Source of the DNA: Paenibacillus solani
Lineage (GTDB): Bacteria; Bacillota; Bacilli; Paenibacillales; Paenibacillaceae
NCBI RefSeq assembly: GCF_001277345.1
Contig: NZ_LIUT01000001.1
Coordinates: 2,128,339 to 2,163,393 of the forward strand
Length of the DNA: 35,055 nt
Direction of reading: 5' to 3'
The translations under genes were made by a program, and so were the position numbers. This document shows positions 1 to 7,370 of this stretch, one piece after another. A model generated the notes under the pieces. It searched no databases. It was not told the origin of the DNA and was given only the letters and a program-made list of their open reading frames with translations. Positions within the stretch are counted from its first letter, which is position 1, and each line of letters begins with the position of its first letter.

Positions 1-557
1 TGTGCATTCCGGTCGGCCTCGACGGCGGTATTAAGTTCACTCACATAATCACGGGTGTTTTGTAAAACCTGTTCCTTGGTGTACTTATGCTTATTCGCAT
101 TCGCTTTGACGTGGGTGGAATCGGTAACTAAAACACGTCCGCCTACCATACGATGCTGAATAGCTTGAAGCACAATCTCATCGAAAATCTCCTGGAAAAT
201 CTCTGTGTCTTTAAAGCGAGTCCGACGATTCCAACGAATCGTTGAATGGTCAGGCACTTTGTCGGTTAGCCCTAACCCCAAAAACCAGCGGTAGGCAAGA
301 TTGGTCTGAATTTCACGTTCGAGTTGACGTTCGGAACGGATGCCGTAAAAATAACCGAGGAATATCATCTTAAATAACACGACAGGGTCAATCGCAGGCC
401 GCCCATTATCAGCACAGTAAAGTGGACGAACCTTTTCGTCGATGAAAGAGAAATCGATATACTTGTCCACTTTACGGAGAAGATGATCTTGAGGAACCAA
501 TTCTTCAATCGAAACAAACTCATAAGCCTGCTGTTTTTCCCGGTTAGAACGCAGCAT
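1..557 (-). CDS. IS1182-like transposase, N-terminal part (runs off left edge)
   Basis: The minus-strand frame is open from an ATG at 557 to the window edge, giving about 185 residues with no stop. It starts MLRSNREKQQ and contains a helical N-terminal domain with LVPQDHLLRK, IDPVVLFKMI and GYFYGIRSERQLEREI, then VPDHSTIRWNRR and VLVTDSTHVKANANKHK. The last motif fits the first catalytic Asp of the DDE domain. This arrangement is typical of IS1182 / IS4-like (DDE_Tnp_1) transposases. An AAGGG Shine-Dalgarno lies about 8 nt before the ATG. The C-terminal catalytic part lies outside the window, so whether the copy is active cannot be judged. Assignment to IS1182 is from remembered family features, not a search. 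Confidence 0.85.
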   Translation of the reverse strand, partial: MLRSNREKQQAYEFVSIEELVPQDHLLRKVDKYIDFSFIDEKVRPLYCADNGRPAIDPVVLFKMIFLGYFYGIRSERQLEREIQTNLAYRWFLGLGLTDKVPDHSTIRWNRRTRFKDTEIFQEIFDEIVLQAIQHRMVGGRVLVTDSTHVKANANKHKYTKEQVLQNTRDYVSELNTAVEADRNA

Positions 558-633
558 AGTTAACACCCTTCCGAACGGTTTATTTACTTATATTATACAA
601 CATAACGCGGTGTCGTGTTGAATTAAATGCATA

Positions 634-663
634 AAAAATAGCTGCCGAGACTTTCTCGACAGC
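634..663 (-). terminator. Intrinsic-terminator-like hairpin at the IS/hydrolase border
   Basis: On the minus strand GCTGTCGAGA, loop AAG, TCTCGGCAGC (one G-U pair) is followed by TATTTTTT. It lies downstream of the hydrolase gene and upstream of the transposase. It may end hydrolase transcription, or it may belong to the IS terminus and block read-through into the transposase. Confidence 0.6.
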
Positions 664-666
664 CTG

Positions 667-684
667 AGCACCCATTAGGGTGCT
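667..684. repeat. Short perfect palindrome AGCACCC-N4-GGGTGCT
   Basis: A 7-bp perfect inverted repeat with a 4-bp spacer sits 3 bp from the terminator-like hairpin. It has no T tract of its own. It could be the host-side hairpin of the hydrolase terminator or a target feature of the IS insertion. Confidence 0.5.
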
Positions 685-729
685 TACTCCATAAACATAT
701 TAGTTAGAATCATAATTTCAGTGTTACTG

Positions 730-1659
730 TTATGGATGCACGAATTTATTATCATCCATATTTGCTTGTATAACATCCACCCAATTGGTGTTATGCATCA
801 TCTCGGAAGAATCCCCATGAAATGCCTTCATGGCTTCCTGATCATCTAGCAGCCGATATCTCATCCAAGCTGTCAAGTACCCCCTATGATTGCCACCATT
901 ACCTTCGATCGCTGTATGAGCTGCACCTTTTGCCATCCCCATCATAACTGGCGTGCTTGGGCTAGTACTTTGCATTGCAAATTGATTCGTTGATAGCGGT
1001 GAGATTAGAAAATCTCGTGTACCGCCCATAATAAGAAAAGGAACGGTAATACGTGCTGTATCGTACACATCTTCTGGATCACAATACTTCAAATCCGGGA
1101 GAGCGATGGATACAATCGTCTTAATCAACGATCCACTTTTATAGTTGGTATGAGCATTAATGGCCCCTGTAGACCCTTGAGAATGTCCAGCTACTCCAAT
1201 ATGTTCCATTTGTATTTTTTGATAAAACAAGCTGTTTGCTTGTTCGTTTTCATTTTTTAAATAATCAATAGCCTCCATAATTTCTTTGCCTGTTCCTGTT
1301 GTCTTGCTATAGGAATCTATTACAATGAATCCCCAGCTAGCTAGATGAGTTAAGAGCTCATCATAACGATCTGGCGTGGCATCTGTTCCATTCCCCCATG
1401 AAATAATAGGATAGGATTCGTCTTCTTGAAATGTTGGGTAGTATATTCTAAATAAACCCTCCCCGCTCATTCTCTTAACTTCTTCTACCTTTACATGATA
1501 GCTTCCTTTCTGTGCATATCGCTGCTCAATGCTTCCTTCTGCAAGTTCTGGTACATTAGAATGAATGATTATTTGTATGAAAATGGTTATTAGAACTGCA
1601 ACGATAAGGACTAAAGCTGACAACCAAGAAATCCACTTTCGTTTTTTCAAAACCGACAT
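730..1659 (-). CDS. Membrane-anchored alpha/beta hydrolase (PET-hydrolase/PAF-AH-like)
   Basis: The protein has about 309 residues. It has an N-terminal hydrophobic segment (WISWLSALVLIVAVLITIF) after a KKRK stretch, so it is probably membrane-anchored and faces outside. The nucleophile elbow is VAGHSQGSTG (Ser about 160), the likely acid is in MGGTRDFLISP and the likely His in GAAHTAIEG. The order Ser-Asp-His and the WGNG segment fit the dienelactone-hydrolase / PET-hydrolase-like superfamily, so an esterase or lipase activity is probable but the substrate is unknown. The ATG at 1659 is preferred over 1665 because TAGAGG lies about 8 nt before it. It stands alone, with the IS-side hairpin downstream. 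Confidence 0.8.
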   Translation of the reverse strand: MSVLKKRKWISWLSALVLIVAVLITIFIQIIIHSNVPELAEGSIEQRYAQKGSYHVKVEEVKRMSGEGLFRIYYPTFQEDESYPIISWGNGTDATPDRYDELLTHLASWGFIVIDSYSKTTGTGKEIMEAIDYLKNENEQANSLFYQKIQMEHIGVAGHSQGSTGAINAHTNYKSGSLIKTIVSIALPDLKYCDPEDVYDTARITVPFLIMGGTRDFLISPLSTNQFAMQSTSPSTPVMMGMAKGAAHTAIEGNGGNHRGYLTAWMRYRLLDDQEAMKAFHGDSSEMMHNTNWVDVIQANMDDNKFVHP

Positions 1660-1812
1660 ACACATGACCTCTACGATAGTCTATAGATTTCTCTATCGTT
1701 TTCTCTGTTAAAGTATGAATCTGATTGAATATACGTAAAAGATGTAGTTATGTTGCATTTCCATAACCCATATTTTCAAACACAGACACCTCATGGGATT
1801 TCATTAATAACA

Positions 1813-1848
1813 CAAACGAAAAGCAGCCGATCATTATGTATCGGCTGC
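1813..1848 (-). terminator. Intrinsic terminator downstream of the uspA-like gene
   Basis: Arms GCAGCCGAT (1823-1831) and ATCGGCTGC (1840-1848) form a perfect 9-bp stem. On the minus strand the stem is followed by TTTTCGTTT. It ends the MFS-UspA transcript. Confidence 0.8.
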
Positions 1849-1927
1849 CTGCTTGTCTTTATTGTGCTGAGACCTTTCCCATTAGTATAAGTATAACAGT
1901 GCACCATCTTTACAGTTACCGAAGCCG

Positions 1928-2362
1928 TTAATGTACAATGAGGACTGGGCAATTTGATAGCTGTGAAACCTTGTGGCTGACACTTCCAAGCATCATTTCT
2001 TTTATGCCACTTAGCCCACGGCTTCCAATAATAATGAGTTGCTGCTCGGTATCCCTTGCATATTTTAAAATTTCATGTGCAGGATCTCCCTTAAGATGAA
2101 CTGTTTCTGGGTTAATCCCCGCAGATTTTTCTAATTTGAATTTGGCTTGTTGCAACTGTTCCAAACTCGCTTTCTCCATTTCGTTCAATATTTCTTCCAA
2201 GAAATTCTCTGGTACATATGTCATGCCATTCGACACATAATCCTGGCTGACATTAACCAAGGTAACTTGAGTTTGTTTGTTTCGGGCTATTTCAATGGTT
2301 GCATCGAGAAGTTTGTTCGTTATTTCAGCTTTATCAATGGCCACAATAATTTTATCAAACAT
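1928..2362 (-). CDS. Universal stress protein UspA family
   Basis: A 144-residue single Usp domain. The N-terminal MFDKIIVAID strand and the C-terminal IIIGSRGLSGIKEMMLGSVS loop, followed by CPVLIVH, match the ATP-binding G-2x-G-9x-G(S/T) signature of the ATP-binding Usp subgroup. These are cytoplasmic, usually dimeric stress proteins. The ATG at 2362 lies 2 nt after the stop of the MFS gene and its AAAGGA Shine-Dalgarno is inside that gene's end, so the two are translationally linked. The partner suggests that stress signalling accompanies export of the MFS substrate, which is inference only. Confidence 0.93.
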   Translation of the reverse strand: MFDKIIVAIDKAEITNKLLDATIEIARNKQTQVTLVNVSQDYVSNGMTYVPENFLEEILNEMEKASLEQLQQAKFKLEKSAGINPETVHLKGDPAHEILKYARDTEQQLIIIGSRGLSGIKEMMLGSVSHKVSQLSNCPVLIVH

Positions 2363-2364
2363 AT

Positions 2365-3600
2365 TTATCGTCCTTTCCGTGGCAGCTCGTAACTATTTCG
2401 GCTACCTACAAAACGGTTTCTTGCTGCTCCTATACCGACTAAAAAGAGTAAGACCGAAGCGCCAAGCAGAATGAAGAGTGGCAGGTTCCAACTATTTGTC
2501 GCATCATGCAGATATCCTATAAGGGCAGGACCGATTGCGGCAAGAAGATATCCGATCGATTGCGCCATGCCAGACAGTTCCGCTGCTTGATGCGCATTTT
2601 CAGTACGTAACCCGAAAAACATCATGGACAAACTAAAGGCGAAGCCTCCACCAATTCCGAGTATGATGATCCACAACAGAATGATATTGGAGCTTCCGTA
2701 AAGAAGTCCGAGCGTTCCCGTCAAAAGCAAAATGGTTGTGATGACCACTAACAAACGTTGGCTAGACATGCGCCCAGCAATAACGGGGACAATAAAGGTA
2801 AATGGAAGCATAGCTAACTGCATGAACGAGAGGTACCATCCTGACTGGCTGGAGTCAATTCCTTGCTGCTTTAAAATTTCAGGTAACCATGCGACCAACA
2901 CATAGAAAACCATGGACTGTATACCCATAAACAAGGTTACTTGCCAGGCAAGCGGGGATCGCCAAACATTCACATCGTTGCTGGCCATCTGTTGACTCGT
3001 CGTAGCTGTTTGCTTCGTCTGATTTCTTAATTGGGGTAACCAACAGAGGATCGATACAAAGCTTAGAATCCCCCATATTCCCAATGCTCCCTGCCATTTT
3101 AGACCTGCGTTCACGGCTAGCGGTACGCTGATTCCCGATGCGATTGCTCCACATAAATTCATTGAAATGGAGTAAACACCTGTCATGGAGCCAATGTTAT
3201 TTGGGAAATCCCTTTTGATTATACTTGGCAATAATACATTACATACGGCAATTGCGAATCCAAGAATTGCTGTCCCAATAAACAGATTAGCTGCGCCCGA
3301 TAGAGAACGTAATACAATACCAACAGTCAGAAAGATTAGGGCAATCAAAATGATACGTTCAACCCCATACCTTCGTCCTAATTTTGGTACTAGAGGGGAT
3401 AATAAAGCAAAGGCAAGCAAGGGTACCGTTGTTATCAGGCCTGCTAATGTATTTGAAATATGAACGTCATCCCTTATGAGACTCACTAAAGGACCGACTG
3501 AGGTTAAGGGAGTACGTAAATTAGCTGCAATAACAATAATGCCGAGAATGATCAGCCCTATAGAGGATGGTACGGCTTTTTTATTTTGTTTATTCGGCAT
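2365..3600 (-). CDS. MFS transporter, CynX/NimT (YycB-like) family
   Basis: A 411-residue integral membrane protein with about 12 hydrophobic segments. Early motifs ANLRTPLTSVGPLV and LAGLITTVPLLAFALLSPL are characteristic of the cyanate/2-nitroimidazole (CynX/NimT) branch of the major facilitator superfamily, and the second-half loop contains GRMSSQRLL. A role in efflux or uptake of a small organic anion or nitro-compound is family knowledge; the substrate here is unknown. It is the first gene of a two-gene unit with uspA. An XRE-cupin regulator gene lies directly upstream on the same strand, separated by a terminator. A TATAAT box (3694-3699 region, minus) is the only obvious promoter element. 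Confidence 0.88.
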   Translation of the reverse strand: MPNKQNKKAVPSSIGLIILGIIVIAANLRTPLTSVGPLVSLIRDDVHISNTLAGLITTVPLLAFALLSPLVPKLGRRYGVERIILIALIFLTVGIVLRSLSGAANLFIGTAILGFAIAVCNVLLPSIIKRDFPNNIGSMTGVYSISMNLCGAIASGISVPLAVNAGLKWQGALGIWGILSFVSILCWLPQLRNQTKQTATTSQQMASNDVNVWRSPLAWQVTLFMGIQSMVFYVLVAWLPEILKQQGIDSSQSGWYLSFMQLAMLPFTFIVPVIAGRMSSQRLLVVITTILLLTGTLGLLYGSSNIILLWIIILGIGGGFAFSLSMMFFGLRTENAHQAAELSGMAQSIGYLLAAIGPALIGYLHDATNSWNLPLFILLGASVLLFLVGIGAARNRFVGSRNSYELPRKGR

Positions 3601-3746
3601 TCTTCAATTCTCCTTCGTGAATTCATACGTATTATTTGCTTCCATAGAAAAAACTATGCTATAACATTCGCGCGAACAATAAAAGTATATTATAATATAT
3701 CAAATATAACAAGAAATATTTTATGGTATACCATAACTCGTCTGAA

Positions 3747-3792
3747 CAAAAAAATTACAACTCTGAATTCCCGTCTTGGAATTCGGAGTTGT
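3747..3792 (-). terminator. Strong intrinsic terminator after the XRE-cupin gene
   Basis: Arms 3757-3771 and 3778-3792 (ACAACTCTGAATTCC / GGAATTCGGAGTTGT) form a 15-bp stem with one wobble and a 6-nt loop. On the minus strand the stem is followed by AATTTTTTT. It separates the regulator gene from the MFS gene. Confidence 0.88.
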
Positions 3793-3817
3793 ATTTAATA
3801 AGTGGGATTTTCGACTT

Positions 3818-4378
3818 TTAGAAACCATACTTTAAGGATAAATGGAGCACTGTCTCACTATTCGTATGATTGGTATAAGCGTGAGGAGAATCTGCACGAA
3901 AACTAATCGTATCATATTGATTCAATGTGTAAATCTCTCCATTGACTTGTATTTCAATGGAACCCGTCATTACTGTCGCAATTTCAGTTGTATTCACATG
4001 ATGACCTTCAGGGGAATACGAGCTATTTGGCTGTAAGTATGCCCGACACATTTCAGTATCGTTGCTTTTAAAGACTGGTTCAATGATCCAATTTTTTTGA
4101 TCATTTGAAAACCGCAATCCTTCGCCTGCTCGATACAAACTAACAGGGTCTTCTGATTTGAACAAAGCTAATAGCGGTAAAGATATGCCTTTTGAAATTT
4201 TCCATATAATTGCCAAAGTTGGATTTGTTTCGCCACGTTCGATATTCCCCAGAGTAAGTTTGCTTACGCCCGTTAATTCCGCTAAGTCGTCTAAGCTCAT
4301 GTTTTTTTCTTTTCTGTACTTTTTCAAGGCACCGCCGATTTGTAATACAATTTGTTTTGATTCATTGACATCATCCAT
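3818..4378 (-). CDS. XRE-family regulator with C-terminal cupin domain
   Basis: A 186-residue protein. Residues about 15-70 form a Cro/C1-type helix-turn-helix (MSLDDLAELTGVSKLTLGNI followed by ERGETNPTLAIIWKI). Residues about 110-180 form a cupin sensor domain with EGHHVNTTEIATVMTGSIEI and the C-terminal DSPHAYTNH stretch, so metal or small-ligand binding is likely. This is the PuuR/YdcN-like architecture that controls small-molecule catabolic or transport genes. Its position upstream of the MFS-uspA unit suggests that as a target. An inverted repeat over its own promoter (4393-4423) suggests autoregulation. Confidence 0.9.
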   Translation of the reverse strand: MDDVNESKQIVLQIGGALKKYRKEKNMSLDDLAELTGVSKLTLGNIERGETNPTLAIIWKISKGISLPLLALFKSEDPVSLYRAGEGLRFSNDQKNWIIEPVFKSNDTEMCRAYLQPNSSYSPEGHHVNTTEIATVMTGSIEIQVNGEIYTLNQYDTISFRADSPHAYTNHTNSETVLHLSLKYGF

Positions 4379-4392
4379 TTGATATTCACCTC

Positions 4393-4441
4393 AACAATAA
4401 ACTGTTATAGCTAGTATATTGTTAATCTAGATTCTTTTCCA
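4393..4441 (-). promoter_or_regulatory. Promoter and inverted repeat of the XRE-cupin gene
   Basis: Reading leftward, TGGAAA (4436-4441), a 17-bp spacer and TATACT (4413-4418) make a plausible sigma-A promoter. Arms AACAATA (4393-4399) and TATTGTT (4417-4423) form a 7-bp inverted repeat that overlaps the -10 box and reaches almost to the ribosome binding site. That placement fits an autoregulatory operator. Confidence 0.5.
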
Positions 4442-4516
4442 TACGATTAGTATTTGATGGTGGAATAACACTCCTATGCAAAATTCTGCCGTCTATGTAA
4501 CTAGTCTGCCCGTTAG

Positions 4517-4553
4517 TTTAAAAAGGCAACTGATCGCTCTGACCAGCTGCCTT
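4517..4553 (-). terminator. Orphan intrinsic terminator
   Basis: Arms 4523-4535 and 4541-4553 pair over 13 bp, fully only as minus-strand RNA where two G-U pairs occur, and are followed there by TTTTT. The nearest minus-strand gene upstream is the small XRE gene about 500 bp away, with a plus-strand ORF in between. It may therefore terminate a long antisense-overlapping transcript or be the relic of a lost gene. Confidence 0.6.
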
Positions 4554-4626
4554 CTCTATTTATTCAACTATCGTTTCCCGTTAGCAGGTCTCAGACGCTC
4601 GAACATATCCATGGCTTGTACCGACA

Positions 4627-5001
4627 TTGGAACGGGATGTATTACAGCTCATCAATAACGTTGATCATTTAATACATAAGAACCGGAAAAATAAATCAGA
4701 GGTTTTTAAAGTAATGGCGGAGTGTCTCTCTGTTGAGCATTCAAGCTCTTATCGAGATTACTGCTTCAGAATGCTCCTACAGAATTATGTCACGTATATC
4801 CTTTACTTTAACTTTGATGAATTGAATGACCTTGTGGATTACTTCAACAATACACCGTTATGGTACGAACAGATCATCAATACTATTTTTACCGATGCCA
4901 TTTTTATTCAGAAAATTCTTCGGGATAATCGTATAGACATAACCAAGTATAAAAATATAACAGACTTTTTCAACGAGAATGCAAGGAGTATATATCTGTA
5001 G
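4627..5001 (+). CDS. Hypothetical protein, about 124 residues, start uncertain
   Basis: Not recognised. The product is rich in aromatic and charged residues (YRDYCFRMLLQNYVTYILYF, then FDELNDLVDYFNNTPLWYE) and looks soluble and helical; composition is protein-like throughout. The given start is a TTG with no clear Shine-Dalgarno. The frame is open only back to 4585 and that upstream extension lacks an ATG/GTG. A 5'-truncated gene is therefore possible. The next gene (small XRE, 5056-5289) is convergent. No function can be proposed from the sequence. Confidence 0.5.
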   Translation: MERDVLQLINNVDHLIHKNRKNKSEVFKVMAECLSVEHSSSYRDYCFRMLLQNYVTYILYFNFDELNDLVDYFNNTPLWYEQIINTIFTDAIFIQKILRDNRIDITKYKNITDFFNENARSIYL

Positions 5002-5055
5002 CCAGGCATGTGAGTGTGAATGCTTCAGCAGCCTTATATGCATCTAATGTTTCCG

Positions 5056-5289
5056 TTAATATCTCTTTACTTCATATTCGTACGGAATTAATTCATATAA
5101 GGCTCGAACATCACAACCGATGGAATCAGCGATCGATATGGCCATTTTGAGTGGCATCACTCTTTTGTTTTCAATAAAGTCGTAAACTCGTTCTGGTTTG
5201 ATAAGCAAGTCTTTTGCCAGCCATTCCGCTGACTTTCCGGATTCCAACAATCGTTCATTCAACAAGCAACGTCCAAGTTCAAATTTCAA
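5056..5289 (-). CDS. Small XRE-type DNA-binding protein
   Basis: A 77-residue protein that is essentially a single Cro/C1-type helix-turn-helix: SAEWLAKDLLIKPERVYDFI is the HTH, followed by KRVMPLKMAISIADSIGCDV and a C-terminal YELIPYEYEVKRY. The start is TTG at 5289, chosen because GGGAGG lies 10 nt upstream. A 44-codon ORF ends 31 nt upstream on the same strand, so the two are probably co-transcribed. Such minimal XRE proteins often work with an effector peptide or partner protein; whether the upstream product is that partner is unknown. Confidence 0.75.
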   Translation of the reverse strand: MKFELGRCLLNERLLESGKSAEWLAKDLLIKPERVYDFIENKRVMPLKMAISIADSIGCDVRALYELIPYEYEVKRY

Positions 5290-5320
5290 GAAGCAATGAC
5301 CTCCCGCATAAGATAATACT

Positions 5321-5455
5321 TCATCTTAAGCGTTGTCCATTGCCAGCATGAATATACTTTATGTAGGAGCGATAACGATCGCATTCCCATGTGTCTGCTC
5401 CATGAATTGGGTGAGTTCCGTCGCCGCGCATGGTGTGCAGTATTTCCTTGCTCAT
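5321..5455 (-). CDS. Small 44-residue protein upstream of the XRE gene
   Basis: A minus-strand ORF ATG(5455)-TGA(5321). The product begins MSKEILHTMRGDGTHPIHGA and continues with DTWECDRYRSYIKYIHAGNG, ending QRLR. It is polar, rich in His/Tyr/Arg, with one Cys and one Trp, and has no signal peptide. A weak AAAGAAG precedes the ATG. It lies in a different frame from an overlapping 61-codon ORF that is less protein-like. Location immediately upstream of the small XRE gene, with no terminator between, suggests an operon. Function not recognised. Confidence 0.55.
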   Translation of the reverse strand: MSKEILHTMRGDGTHPIHGADTWECDRYRSYIKYIHAGNGQRLR

Positions 5456-5587
5456 TGGCTTCTTTAATCATTAGTTTTTTGATTTATTTGGTAAGATATT
5501 CAGATAGAGTTATAACAATCTTAGTGTTAATATTACTCCTGTTGTTTAGGAATCCCACACAACAAAAAATTGGGGGTATTTTACATA

Positions 5588-6039
5588 ATGAAGAAAGATA
5601 AAGTTTTAATTTAATTAATCATGTTAATAAAATATTCTAGAGTCATCATATTCGCTCTCGTATTCTTGATTACCGCTACAATTAAACAAATGGAGCAGAA
5701 TCTAATGAAGTTATTTTACATATGTTTGATGTGTATACATCGATAATTTTCGTGAATGACCGATTAACTCAACTAAAAGAAAACACCAAAAGTTTTAGTG
5801 AAATGGATGAACTAATCAATGATTTTATGATTTTTAGGATTCGCTATGCTTCTCTTGTAAGACAACAAATAGTTAGTGATAGTGTTCATTCGGAAGTACT
5901 TGCAAAAGTCATCGATCAAATCCAGTTATTTGAAGGTGATTTACCAAAAGAATACGAAAGTTCTAAGGAATTTACTAATCAACTAAATGCAGCAGATCAG
6001 CATATTAAACCATTACTATACATTTCGATTAATCTCTAG
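5588..6039 (+). pseudogene. Broken gene for a small secreted or membrane-anchored helical protein
   Basis: A strong GGGGGT Shine-Dalgarno lies 10 nt before an ATG at 5588 (MKKDKVLI), but the frame hits TAA after 8 codons. The same frame continues past the stop with MLIKYSRVII and FALVFLITATI (from 5621), which looks like a signal or anchor segment. Near 5680-5692 the protein-like reading shifts frame to NGAESNEVILHMFDVYTSII and stays open to 6039. The C-terminal 105 residues (start codon candidate 5722) are helical and charged. One stop plus one frameshift would reconstruct a single protein of about 150 residues. The last 11 bp overlap the convergent AraC gene. The family is not recognised. 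Confidence 0.5.
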
Positions 6040-6949
6040 CTCTAATAGGAACGTATAAATCAACCTTAGCCTTTCCTTCAGGATCTTCAAATGGATTATT
6101 CATACAGAATTCAAGACATTCCCGCTCGTCTGGTTCATACTCACTATTTGGAAACCATTGACCGAAAATACTTTGATAAAAAATGCCTAGCTTATCTACT
6201 GTGTCATAAAAATGAAACATGCCATAAAGCCCGCCTGGCAATATTCTGAATTGAATTTCAGAATCATGCTCTTTAACAAAAGAGTGTGGTATGGTCACAC
6301 AAGCGTCATAACGGCATTCGTACTCTTCTGTAATACTTGTATCGTCCAGAGAGATTCCTATGAATTGCTGATTCGGTGGATATAATTGATGCTGGTTTGT
6401 CCATGCTAATAATTGCTGCCACGCCTTTTGCGTATCCAGGTAACTTCCAACATGTCTCACGTATGCAACTTCATACTCAGGTAACTCTTTAATTGAAACA
6501 TTCATTTGCCAAATCCTCCTCAGAAAGTTGTTTTTAACACTTTCATCATATCGAGGAGGATTTAATTCATCTATTTGTTTATTGCCAAGAAATAATGAAA
6601 TATTGCTATCCTTATTTAAGGCTTTTCTATATTCACTTGGGGTTGTATTGAATTGCTTCTTAAATGCAGAATTAAAACTAGAAGCAGATTCAAAACCGCA
6701 TAAATTGGAGATTTCTAGTATTGTTCGATTTGAATCAGCCAAATAGTGAATTGATTTATCTAATCTTACTTTTGTCAAATATGCTACGGGCGTTATCCCT
6801 ACCATAGCCGTAAAGACTCTAGAAAAATGATACTTTGAGAAGTGGGCTGTTTCCGCCATTACGTCGAGTGATATCTTATTACCTAAATTGTTTTCAATAA
6901 AATTCAACACCTTGTTAATTCGATCGACGTAATTGTTTTTATTCATCAT
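6029..6949 (-). CDS. AraC-family regulator with GyrI-like effector domain
   Basis: A 306-residue protein. Residues about 8-108 hold the two AraC helix-turn-helix motifs (SLDVMAETAHFSKYHFSRVF and the second HTH ending in GFESASSFNSAFKKQFNTTP). Residues about 145-303 are a GyrI-like small-molecule binding domain (VSIKELPEYEVAYVRHVGSY, PGGLYGMFHFYD, CLEFCMNNP). This Rob/BmrR-like pairing is found in activators that sense hydrophobic drugs and toxic compounds. It is transcribed away from the leader-controlled rsgA/AAC(3) pair, which it could regulate, but no operator was identified. Confidence 0.92.
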   Translation of the reverse strand: MMNKNNYVDRINKVLNFIENNLGNKISLDVMAETAHFSKYHFSRVFTAMVGITPVAYLTKVRLDKSIHYLADSNRTILEISNLCGFESASSFNSAFKKQFNTTPSEYRKALNKDSNISLFLGNKQIDELNPPRYDESVKNNFLRRIWQMNVSIKELPEYEVAYVRHVGSYLDTQKAWQQLLAWTNQHQLYPPNQQFIGISLDDTSITEEYECRYDACVTIPHSFVKEHDSEIQFRILPGGLYGMFHFYDTVDKLGIFYQSIFGQWFPNSEYEPDERECLEFCMNNPFEDPEGKAKVDLYVPIRARD

Positions 6950-7076
6950 TTTCTTTATGTCCTTTCGCCGATTCTTATAAAGTCTTATCTACGAATTTCG
7001 AAAAAAATTTAATACATAGAGTATTCGCGAAATTATTGAACGATCCTGTCTCATACCCAAACTATACTGTAAGGCA

Positions 7077-7105
7077 TTGATTTTTTTACCAAAATAGGTT
7101 ATTTT
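7077..7105 (+). promoter_or_regulatory. Probable promoter of the rsgA leader
   Basis: TTGATT (7077-7082), a 17-bp spacer and TATTTT (7100-7105) form a reasonable sigma-A promoter. Transcription would start near 7112 and give a leader of about 300 nt before the rsgA-like start codon. Confidence 0.5.
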
Positions 7106-7157
7106 ATAGAAAGCTTAGCGATAAGCAAGTTCCTGACACGAAGGGAGATGTGTTTTA

Positions 7158-7190
7158 ATGGCAACTACTTATATGGTGGTTTGGTCTTAA
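7158..7190 (+). CDS. Leader peptide (10 codons) of the rsgA attenuator
   Basis: ATG(7158) to TAA(7190) encodes MATTYMVVWS. AAGGGAG lies about 10 nt upstream. It is followed by paired sequences and two terminator hairpins before the main gene. The order uORF, hairpins, terminators, ribosome-directed protein resembles leaders of tet(M)-type and ABC-F resistance genes, where a drug-stalled ribosome on the uORF changes leader folding. That role is inferred. Confidence 0.6.
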   Translation: MATTYMVVWS

Positions 7191-7286
7191 AACTGAATAG
7201 CAGGCATACACGAAAAAAGCGGGAAAACGCCCGTGGTATTCGGCATGCCACTCAAAGTAACCTTTCGTGAATATTGCTGTTTGCGG

Positions 7287-7312
7287 GATACGATGAAGGT
7301 CGTATCTTTTTT
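7287..7312 (+). terminator. Leader terminator 1 upstream of the rsgA-like gene
   Basis: GATACGA (7287-7293), a 6-nt loop and TCGTATC (7300-7306) form a perfect 7-bp stem followed directly by TTTTTT. It lies between the probable promoter and the gene, so it should reduce read-through unless the leader refolds. Confidence 0.8.
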
Positions 7313-7320
7313 GCGCCCTG

Positions 7321-7370
7321 ATGCCGCGCGACAGCAGCTTCTTTAGAGGCTGCTTGTCCGTGGCATTTTT
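7321..7370 (+). terminator. Leader terminator 2 upstream of the rsgA-like gene
   Basis: An outer stem ATGCC (7321-7325)/GGCAT (7362-7366) encloses GACA-GCAGC pairing with GCTGC-TTGTC, with an unpaired base, and ends in TTTTT. It is a second, longer terminator only 8 nt after the first. Tandem terminators inside one leader make attenuation more likely than simple termination of an upstream gene. Confidence 0.7.

Larger units (their letters stand above)
1..663 (-). mobile_element. Insertion sequence end (IS1182-like), partial
   Basis: The element is inferred from the truncated transposase plus about 100 bp upstream of its start, which carries a -10-like TATAAT (592-597, minus) and ends in the hairpin at 641-663. 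That hairpin is about where an IS end would be expected. The exact terminal inverted repeat and target duplication cannot be set because only one end is in the window. Confidence 0.5.

Noticed and set aside
5286..5471. 61-codon minus-strand frame overlapping the 44-residue ORF
   Set aside because: Shares the same DNA in another frame, has less protein-like composition, and no better ribosome binding site than the 44-codon ORF.
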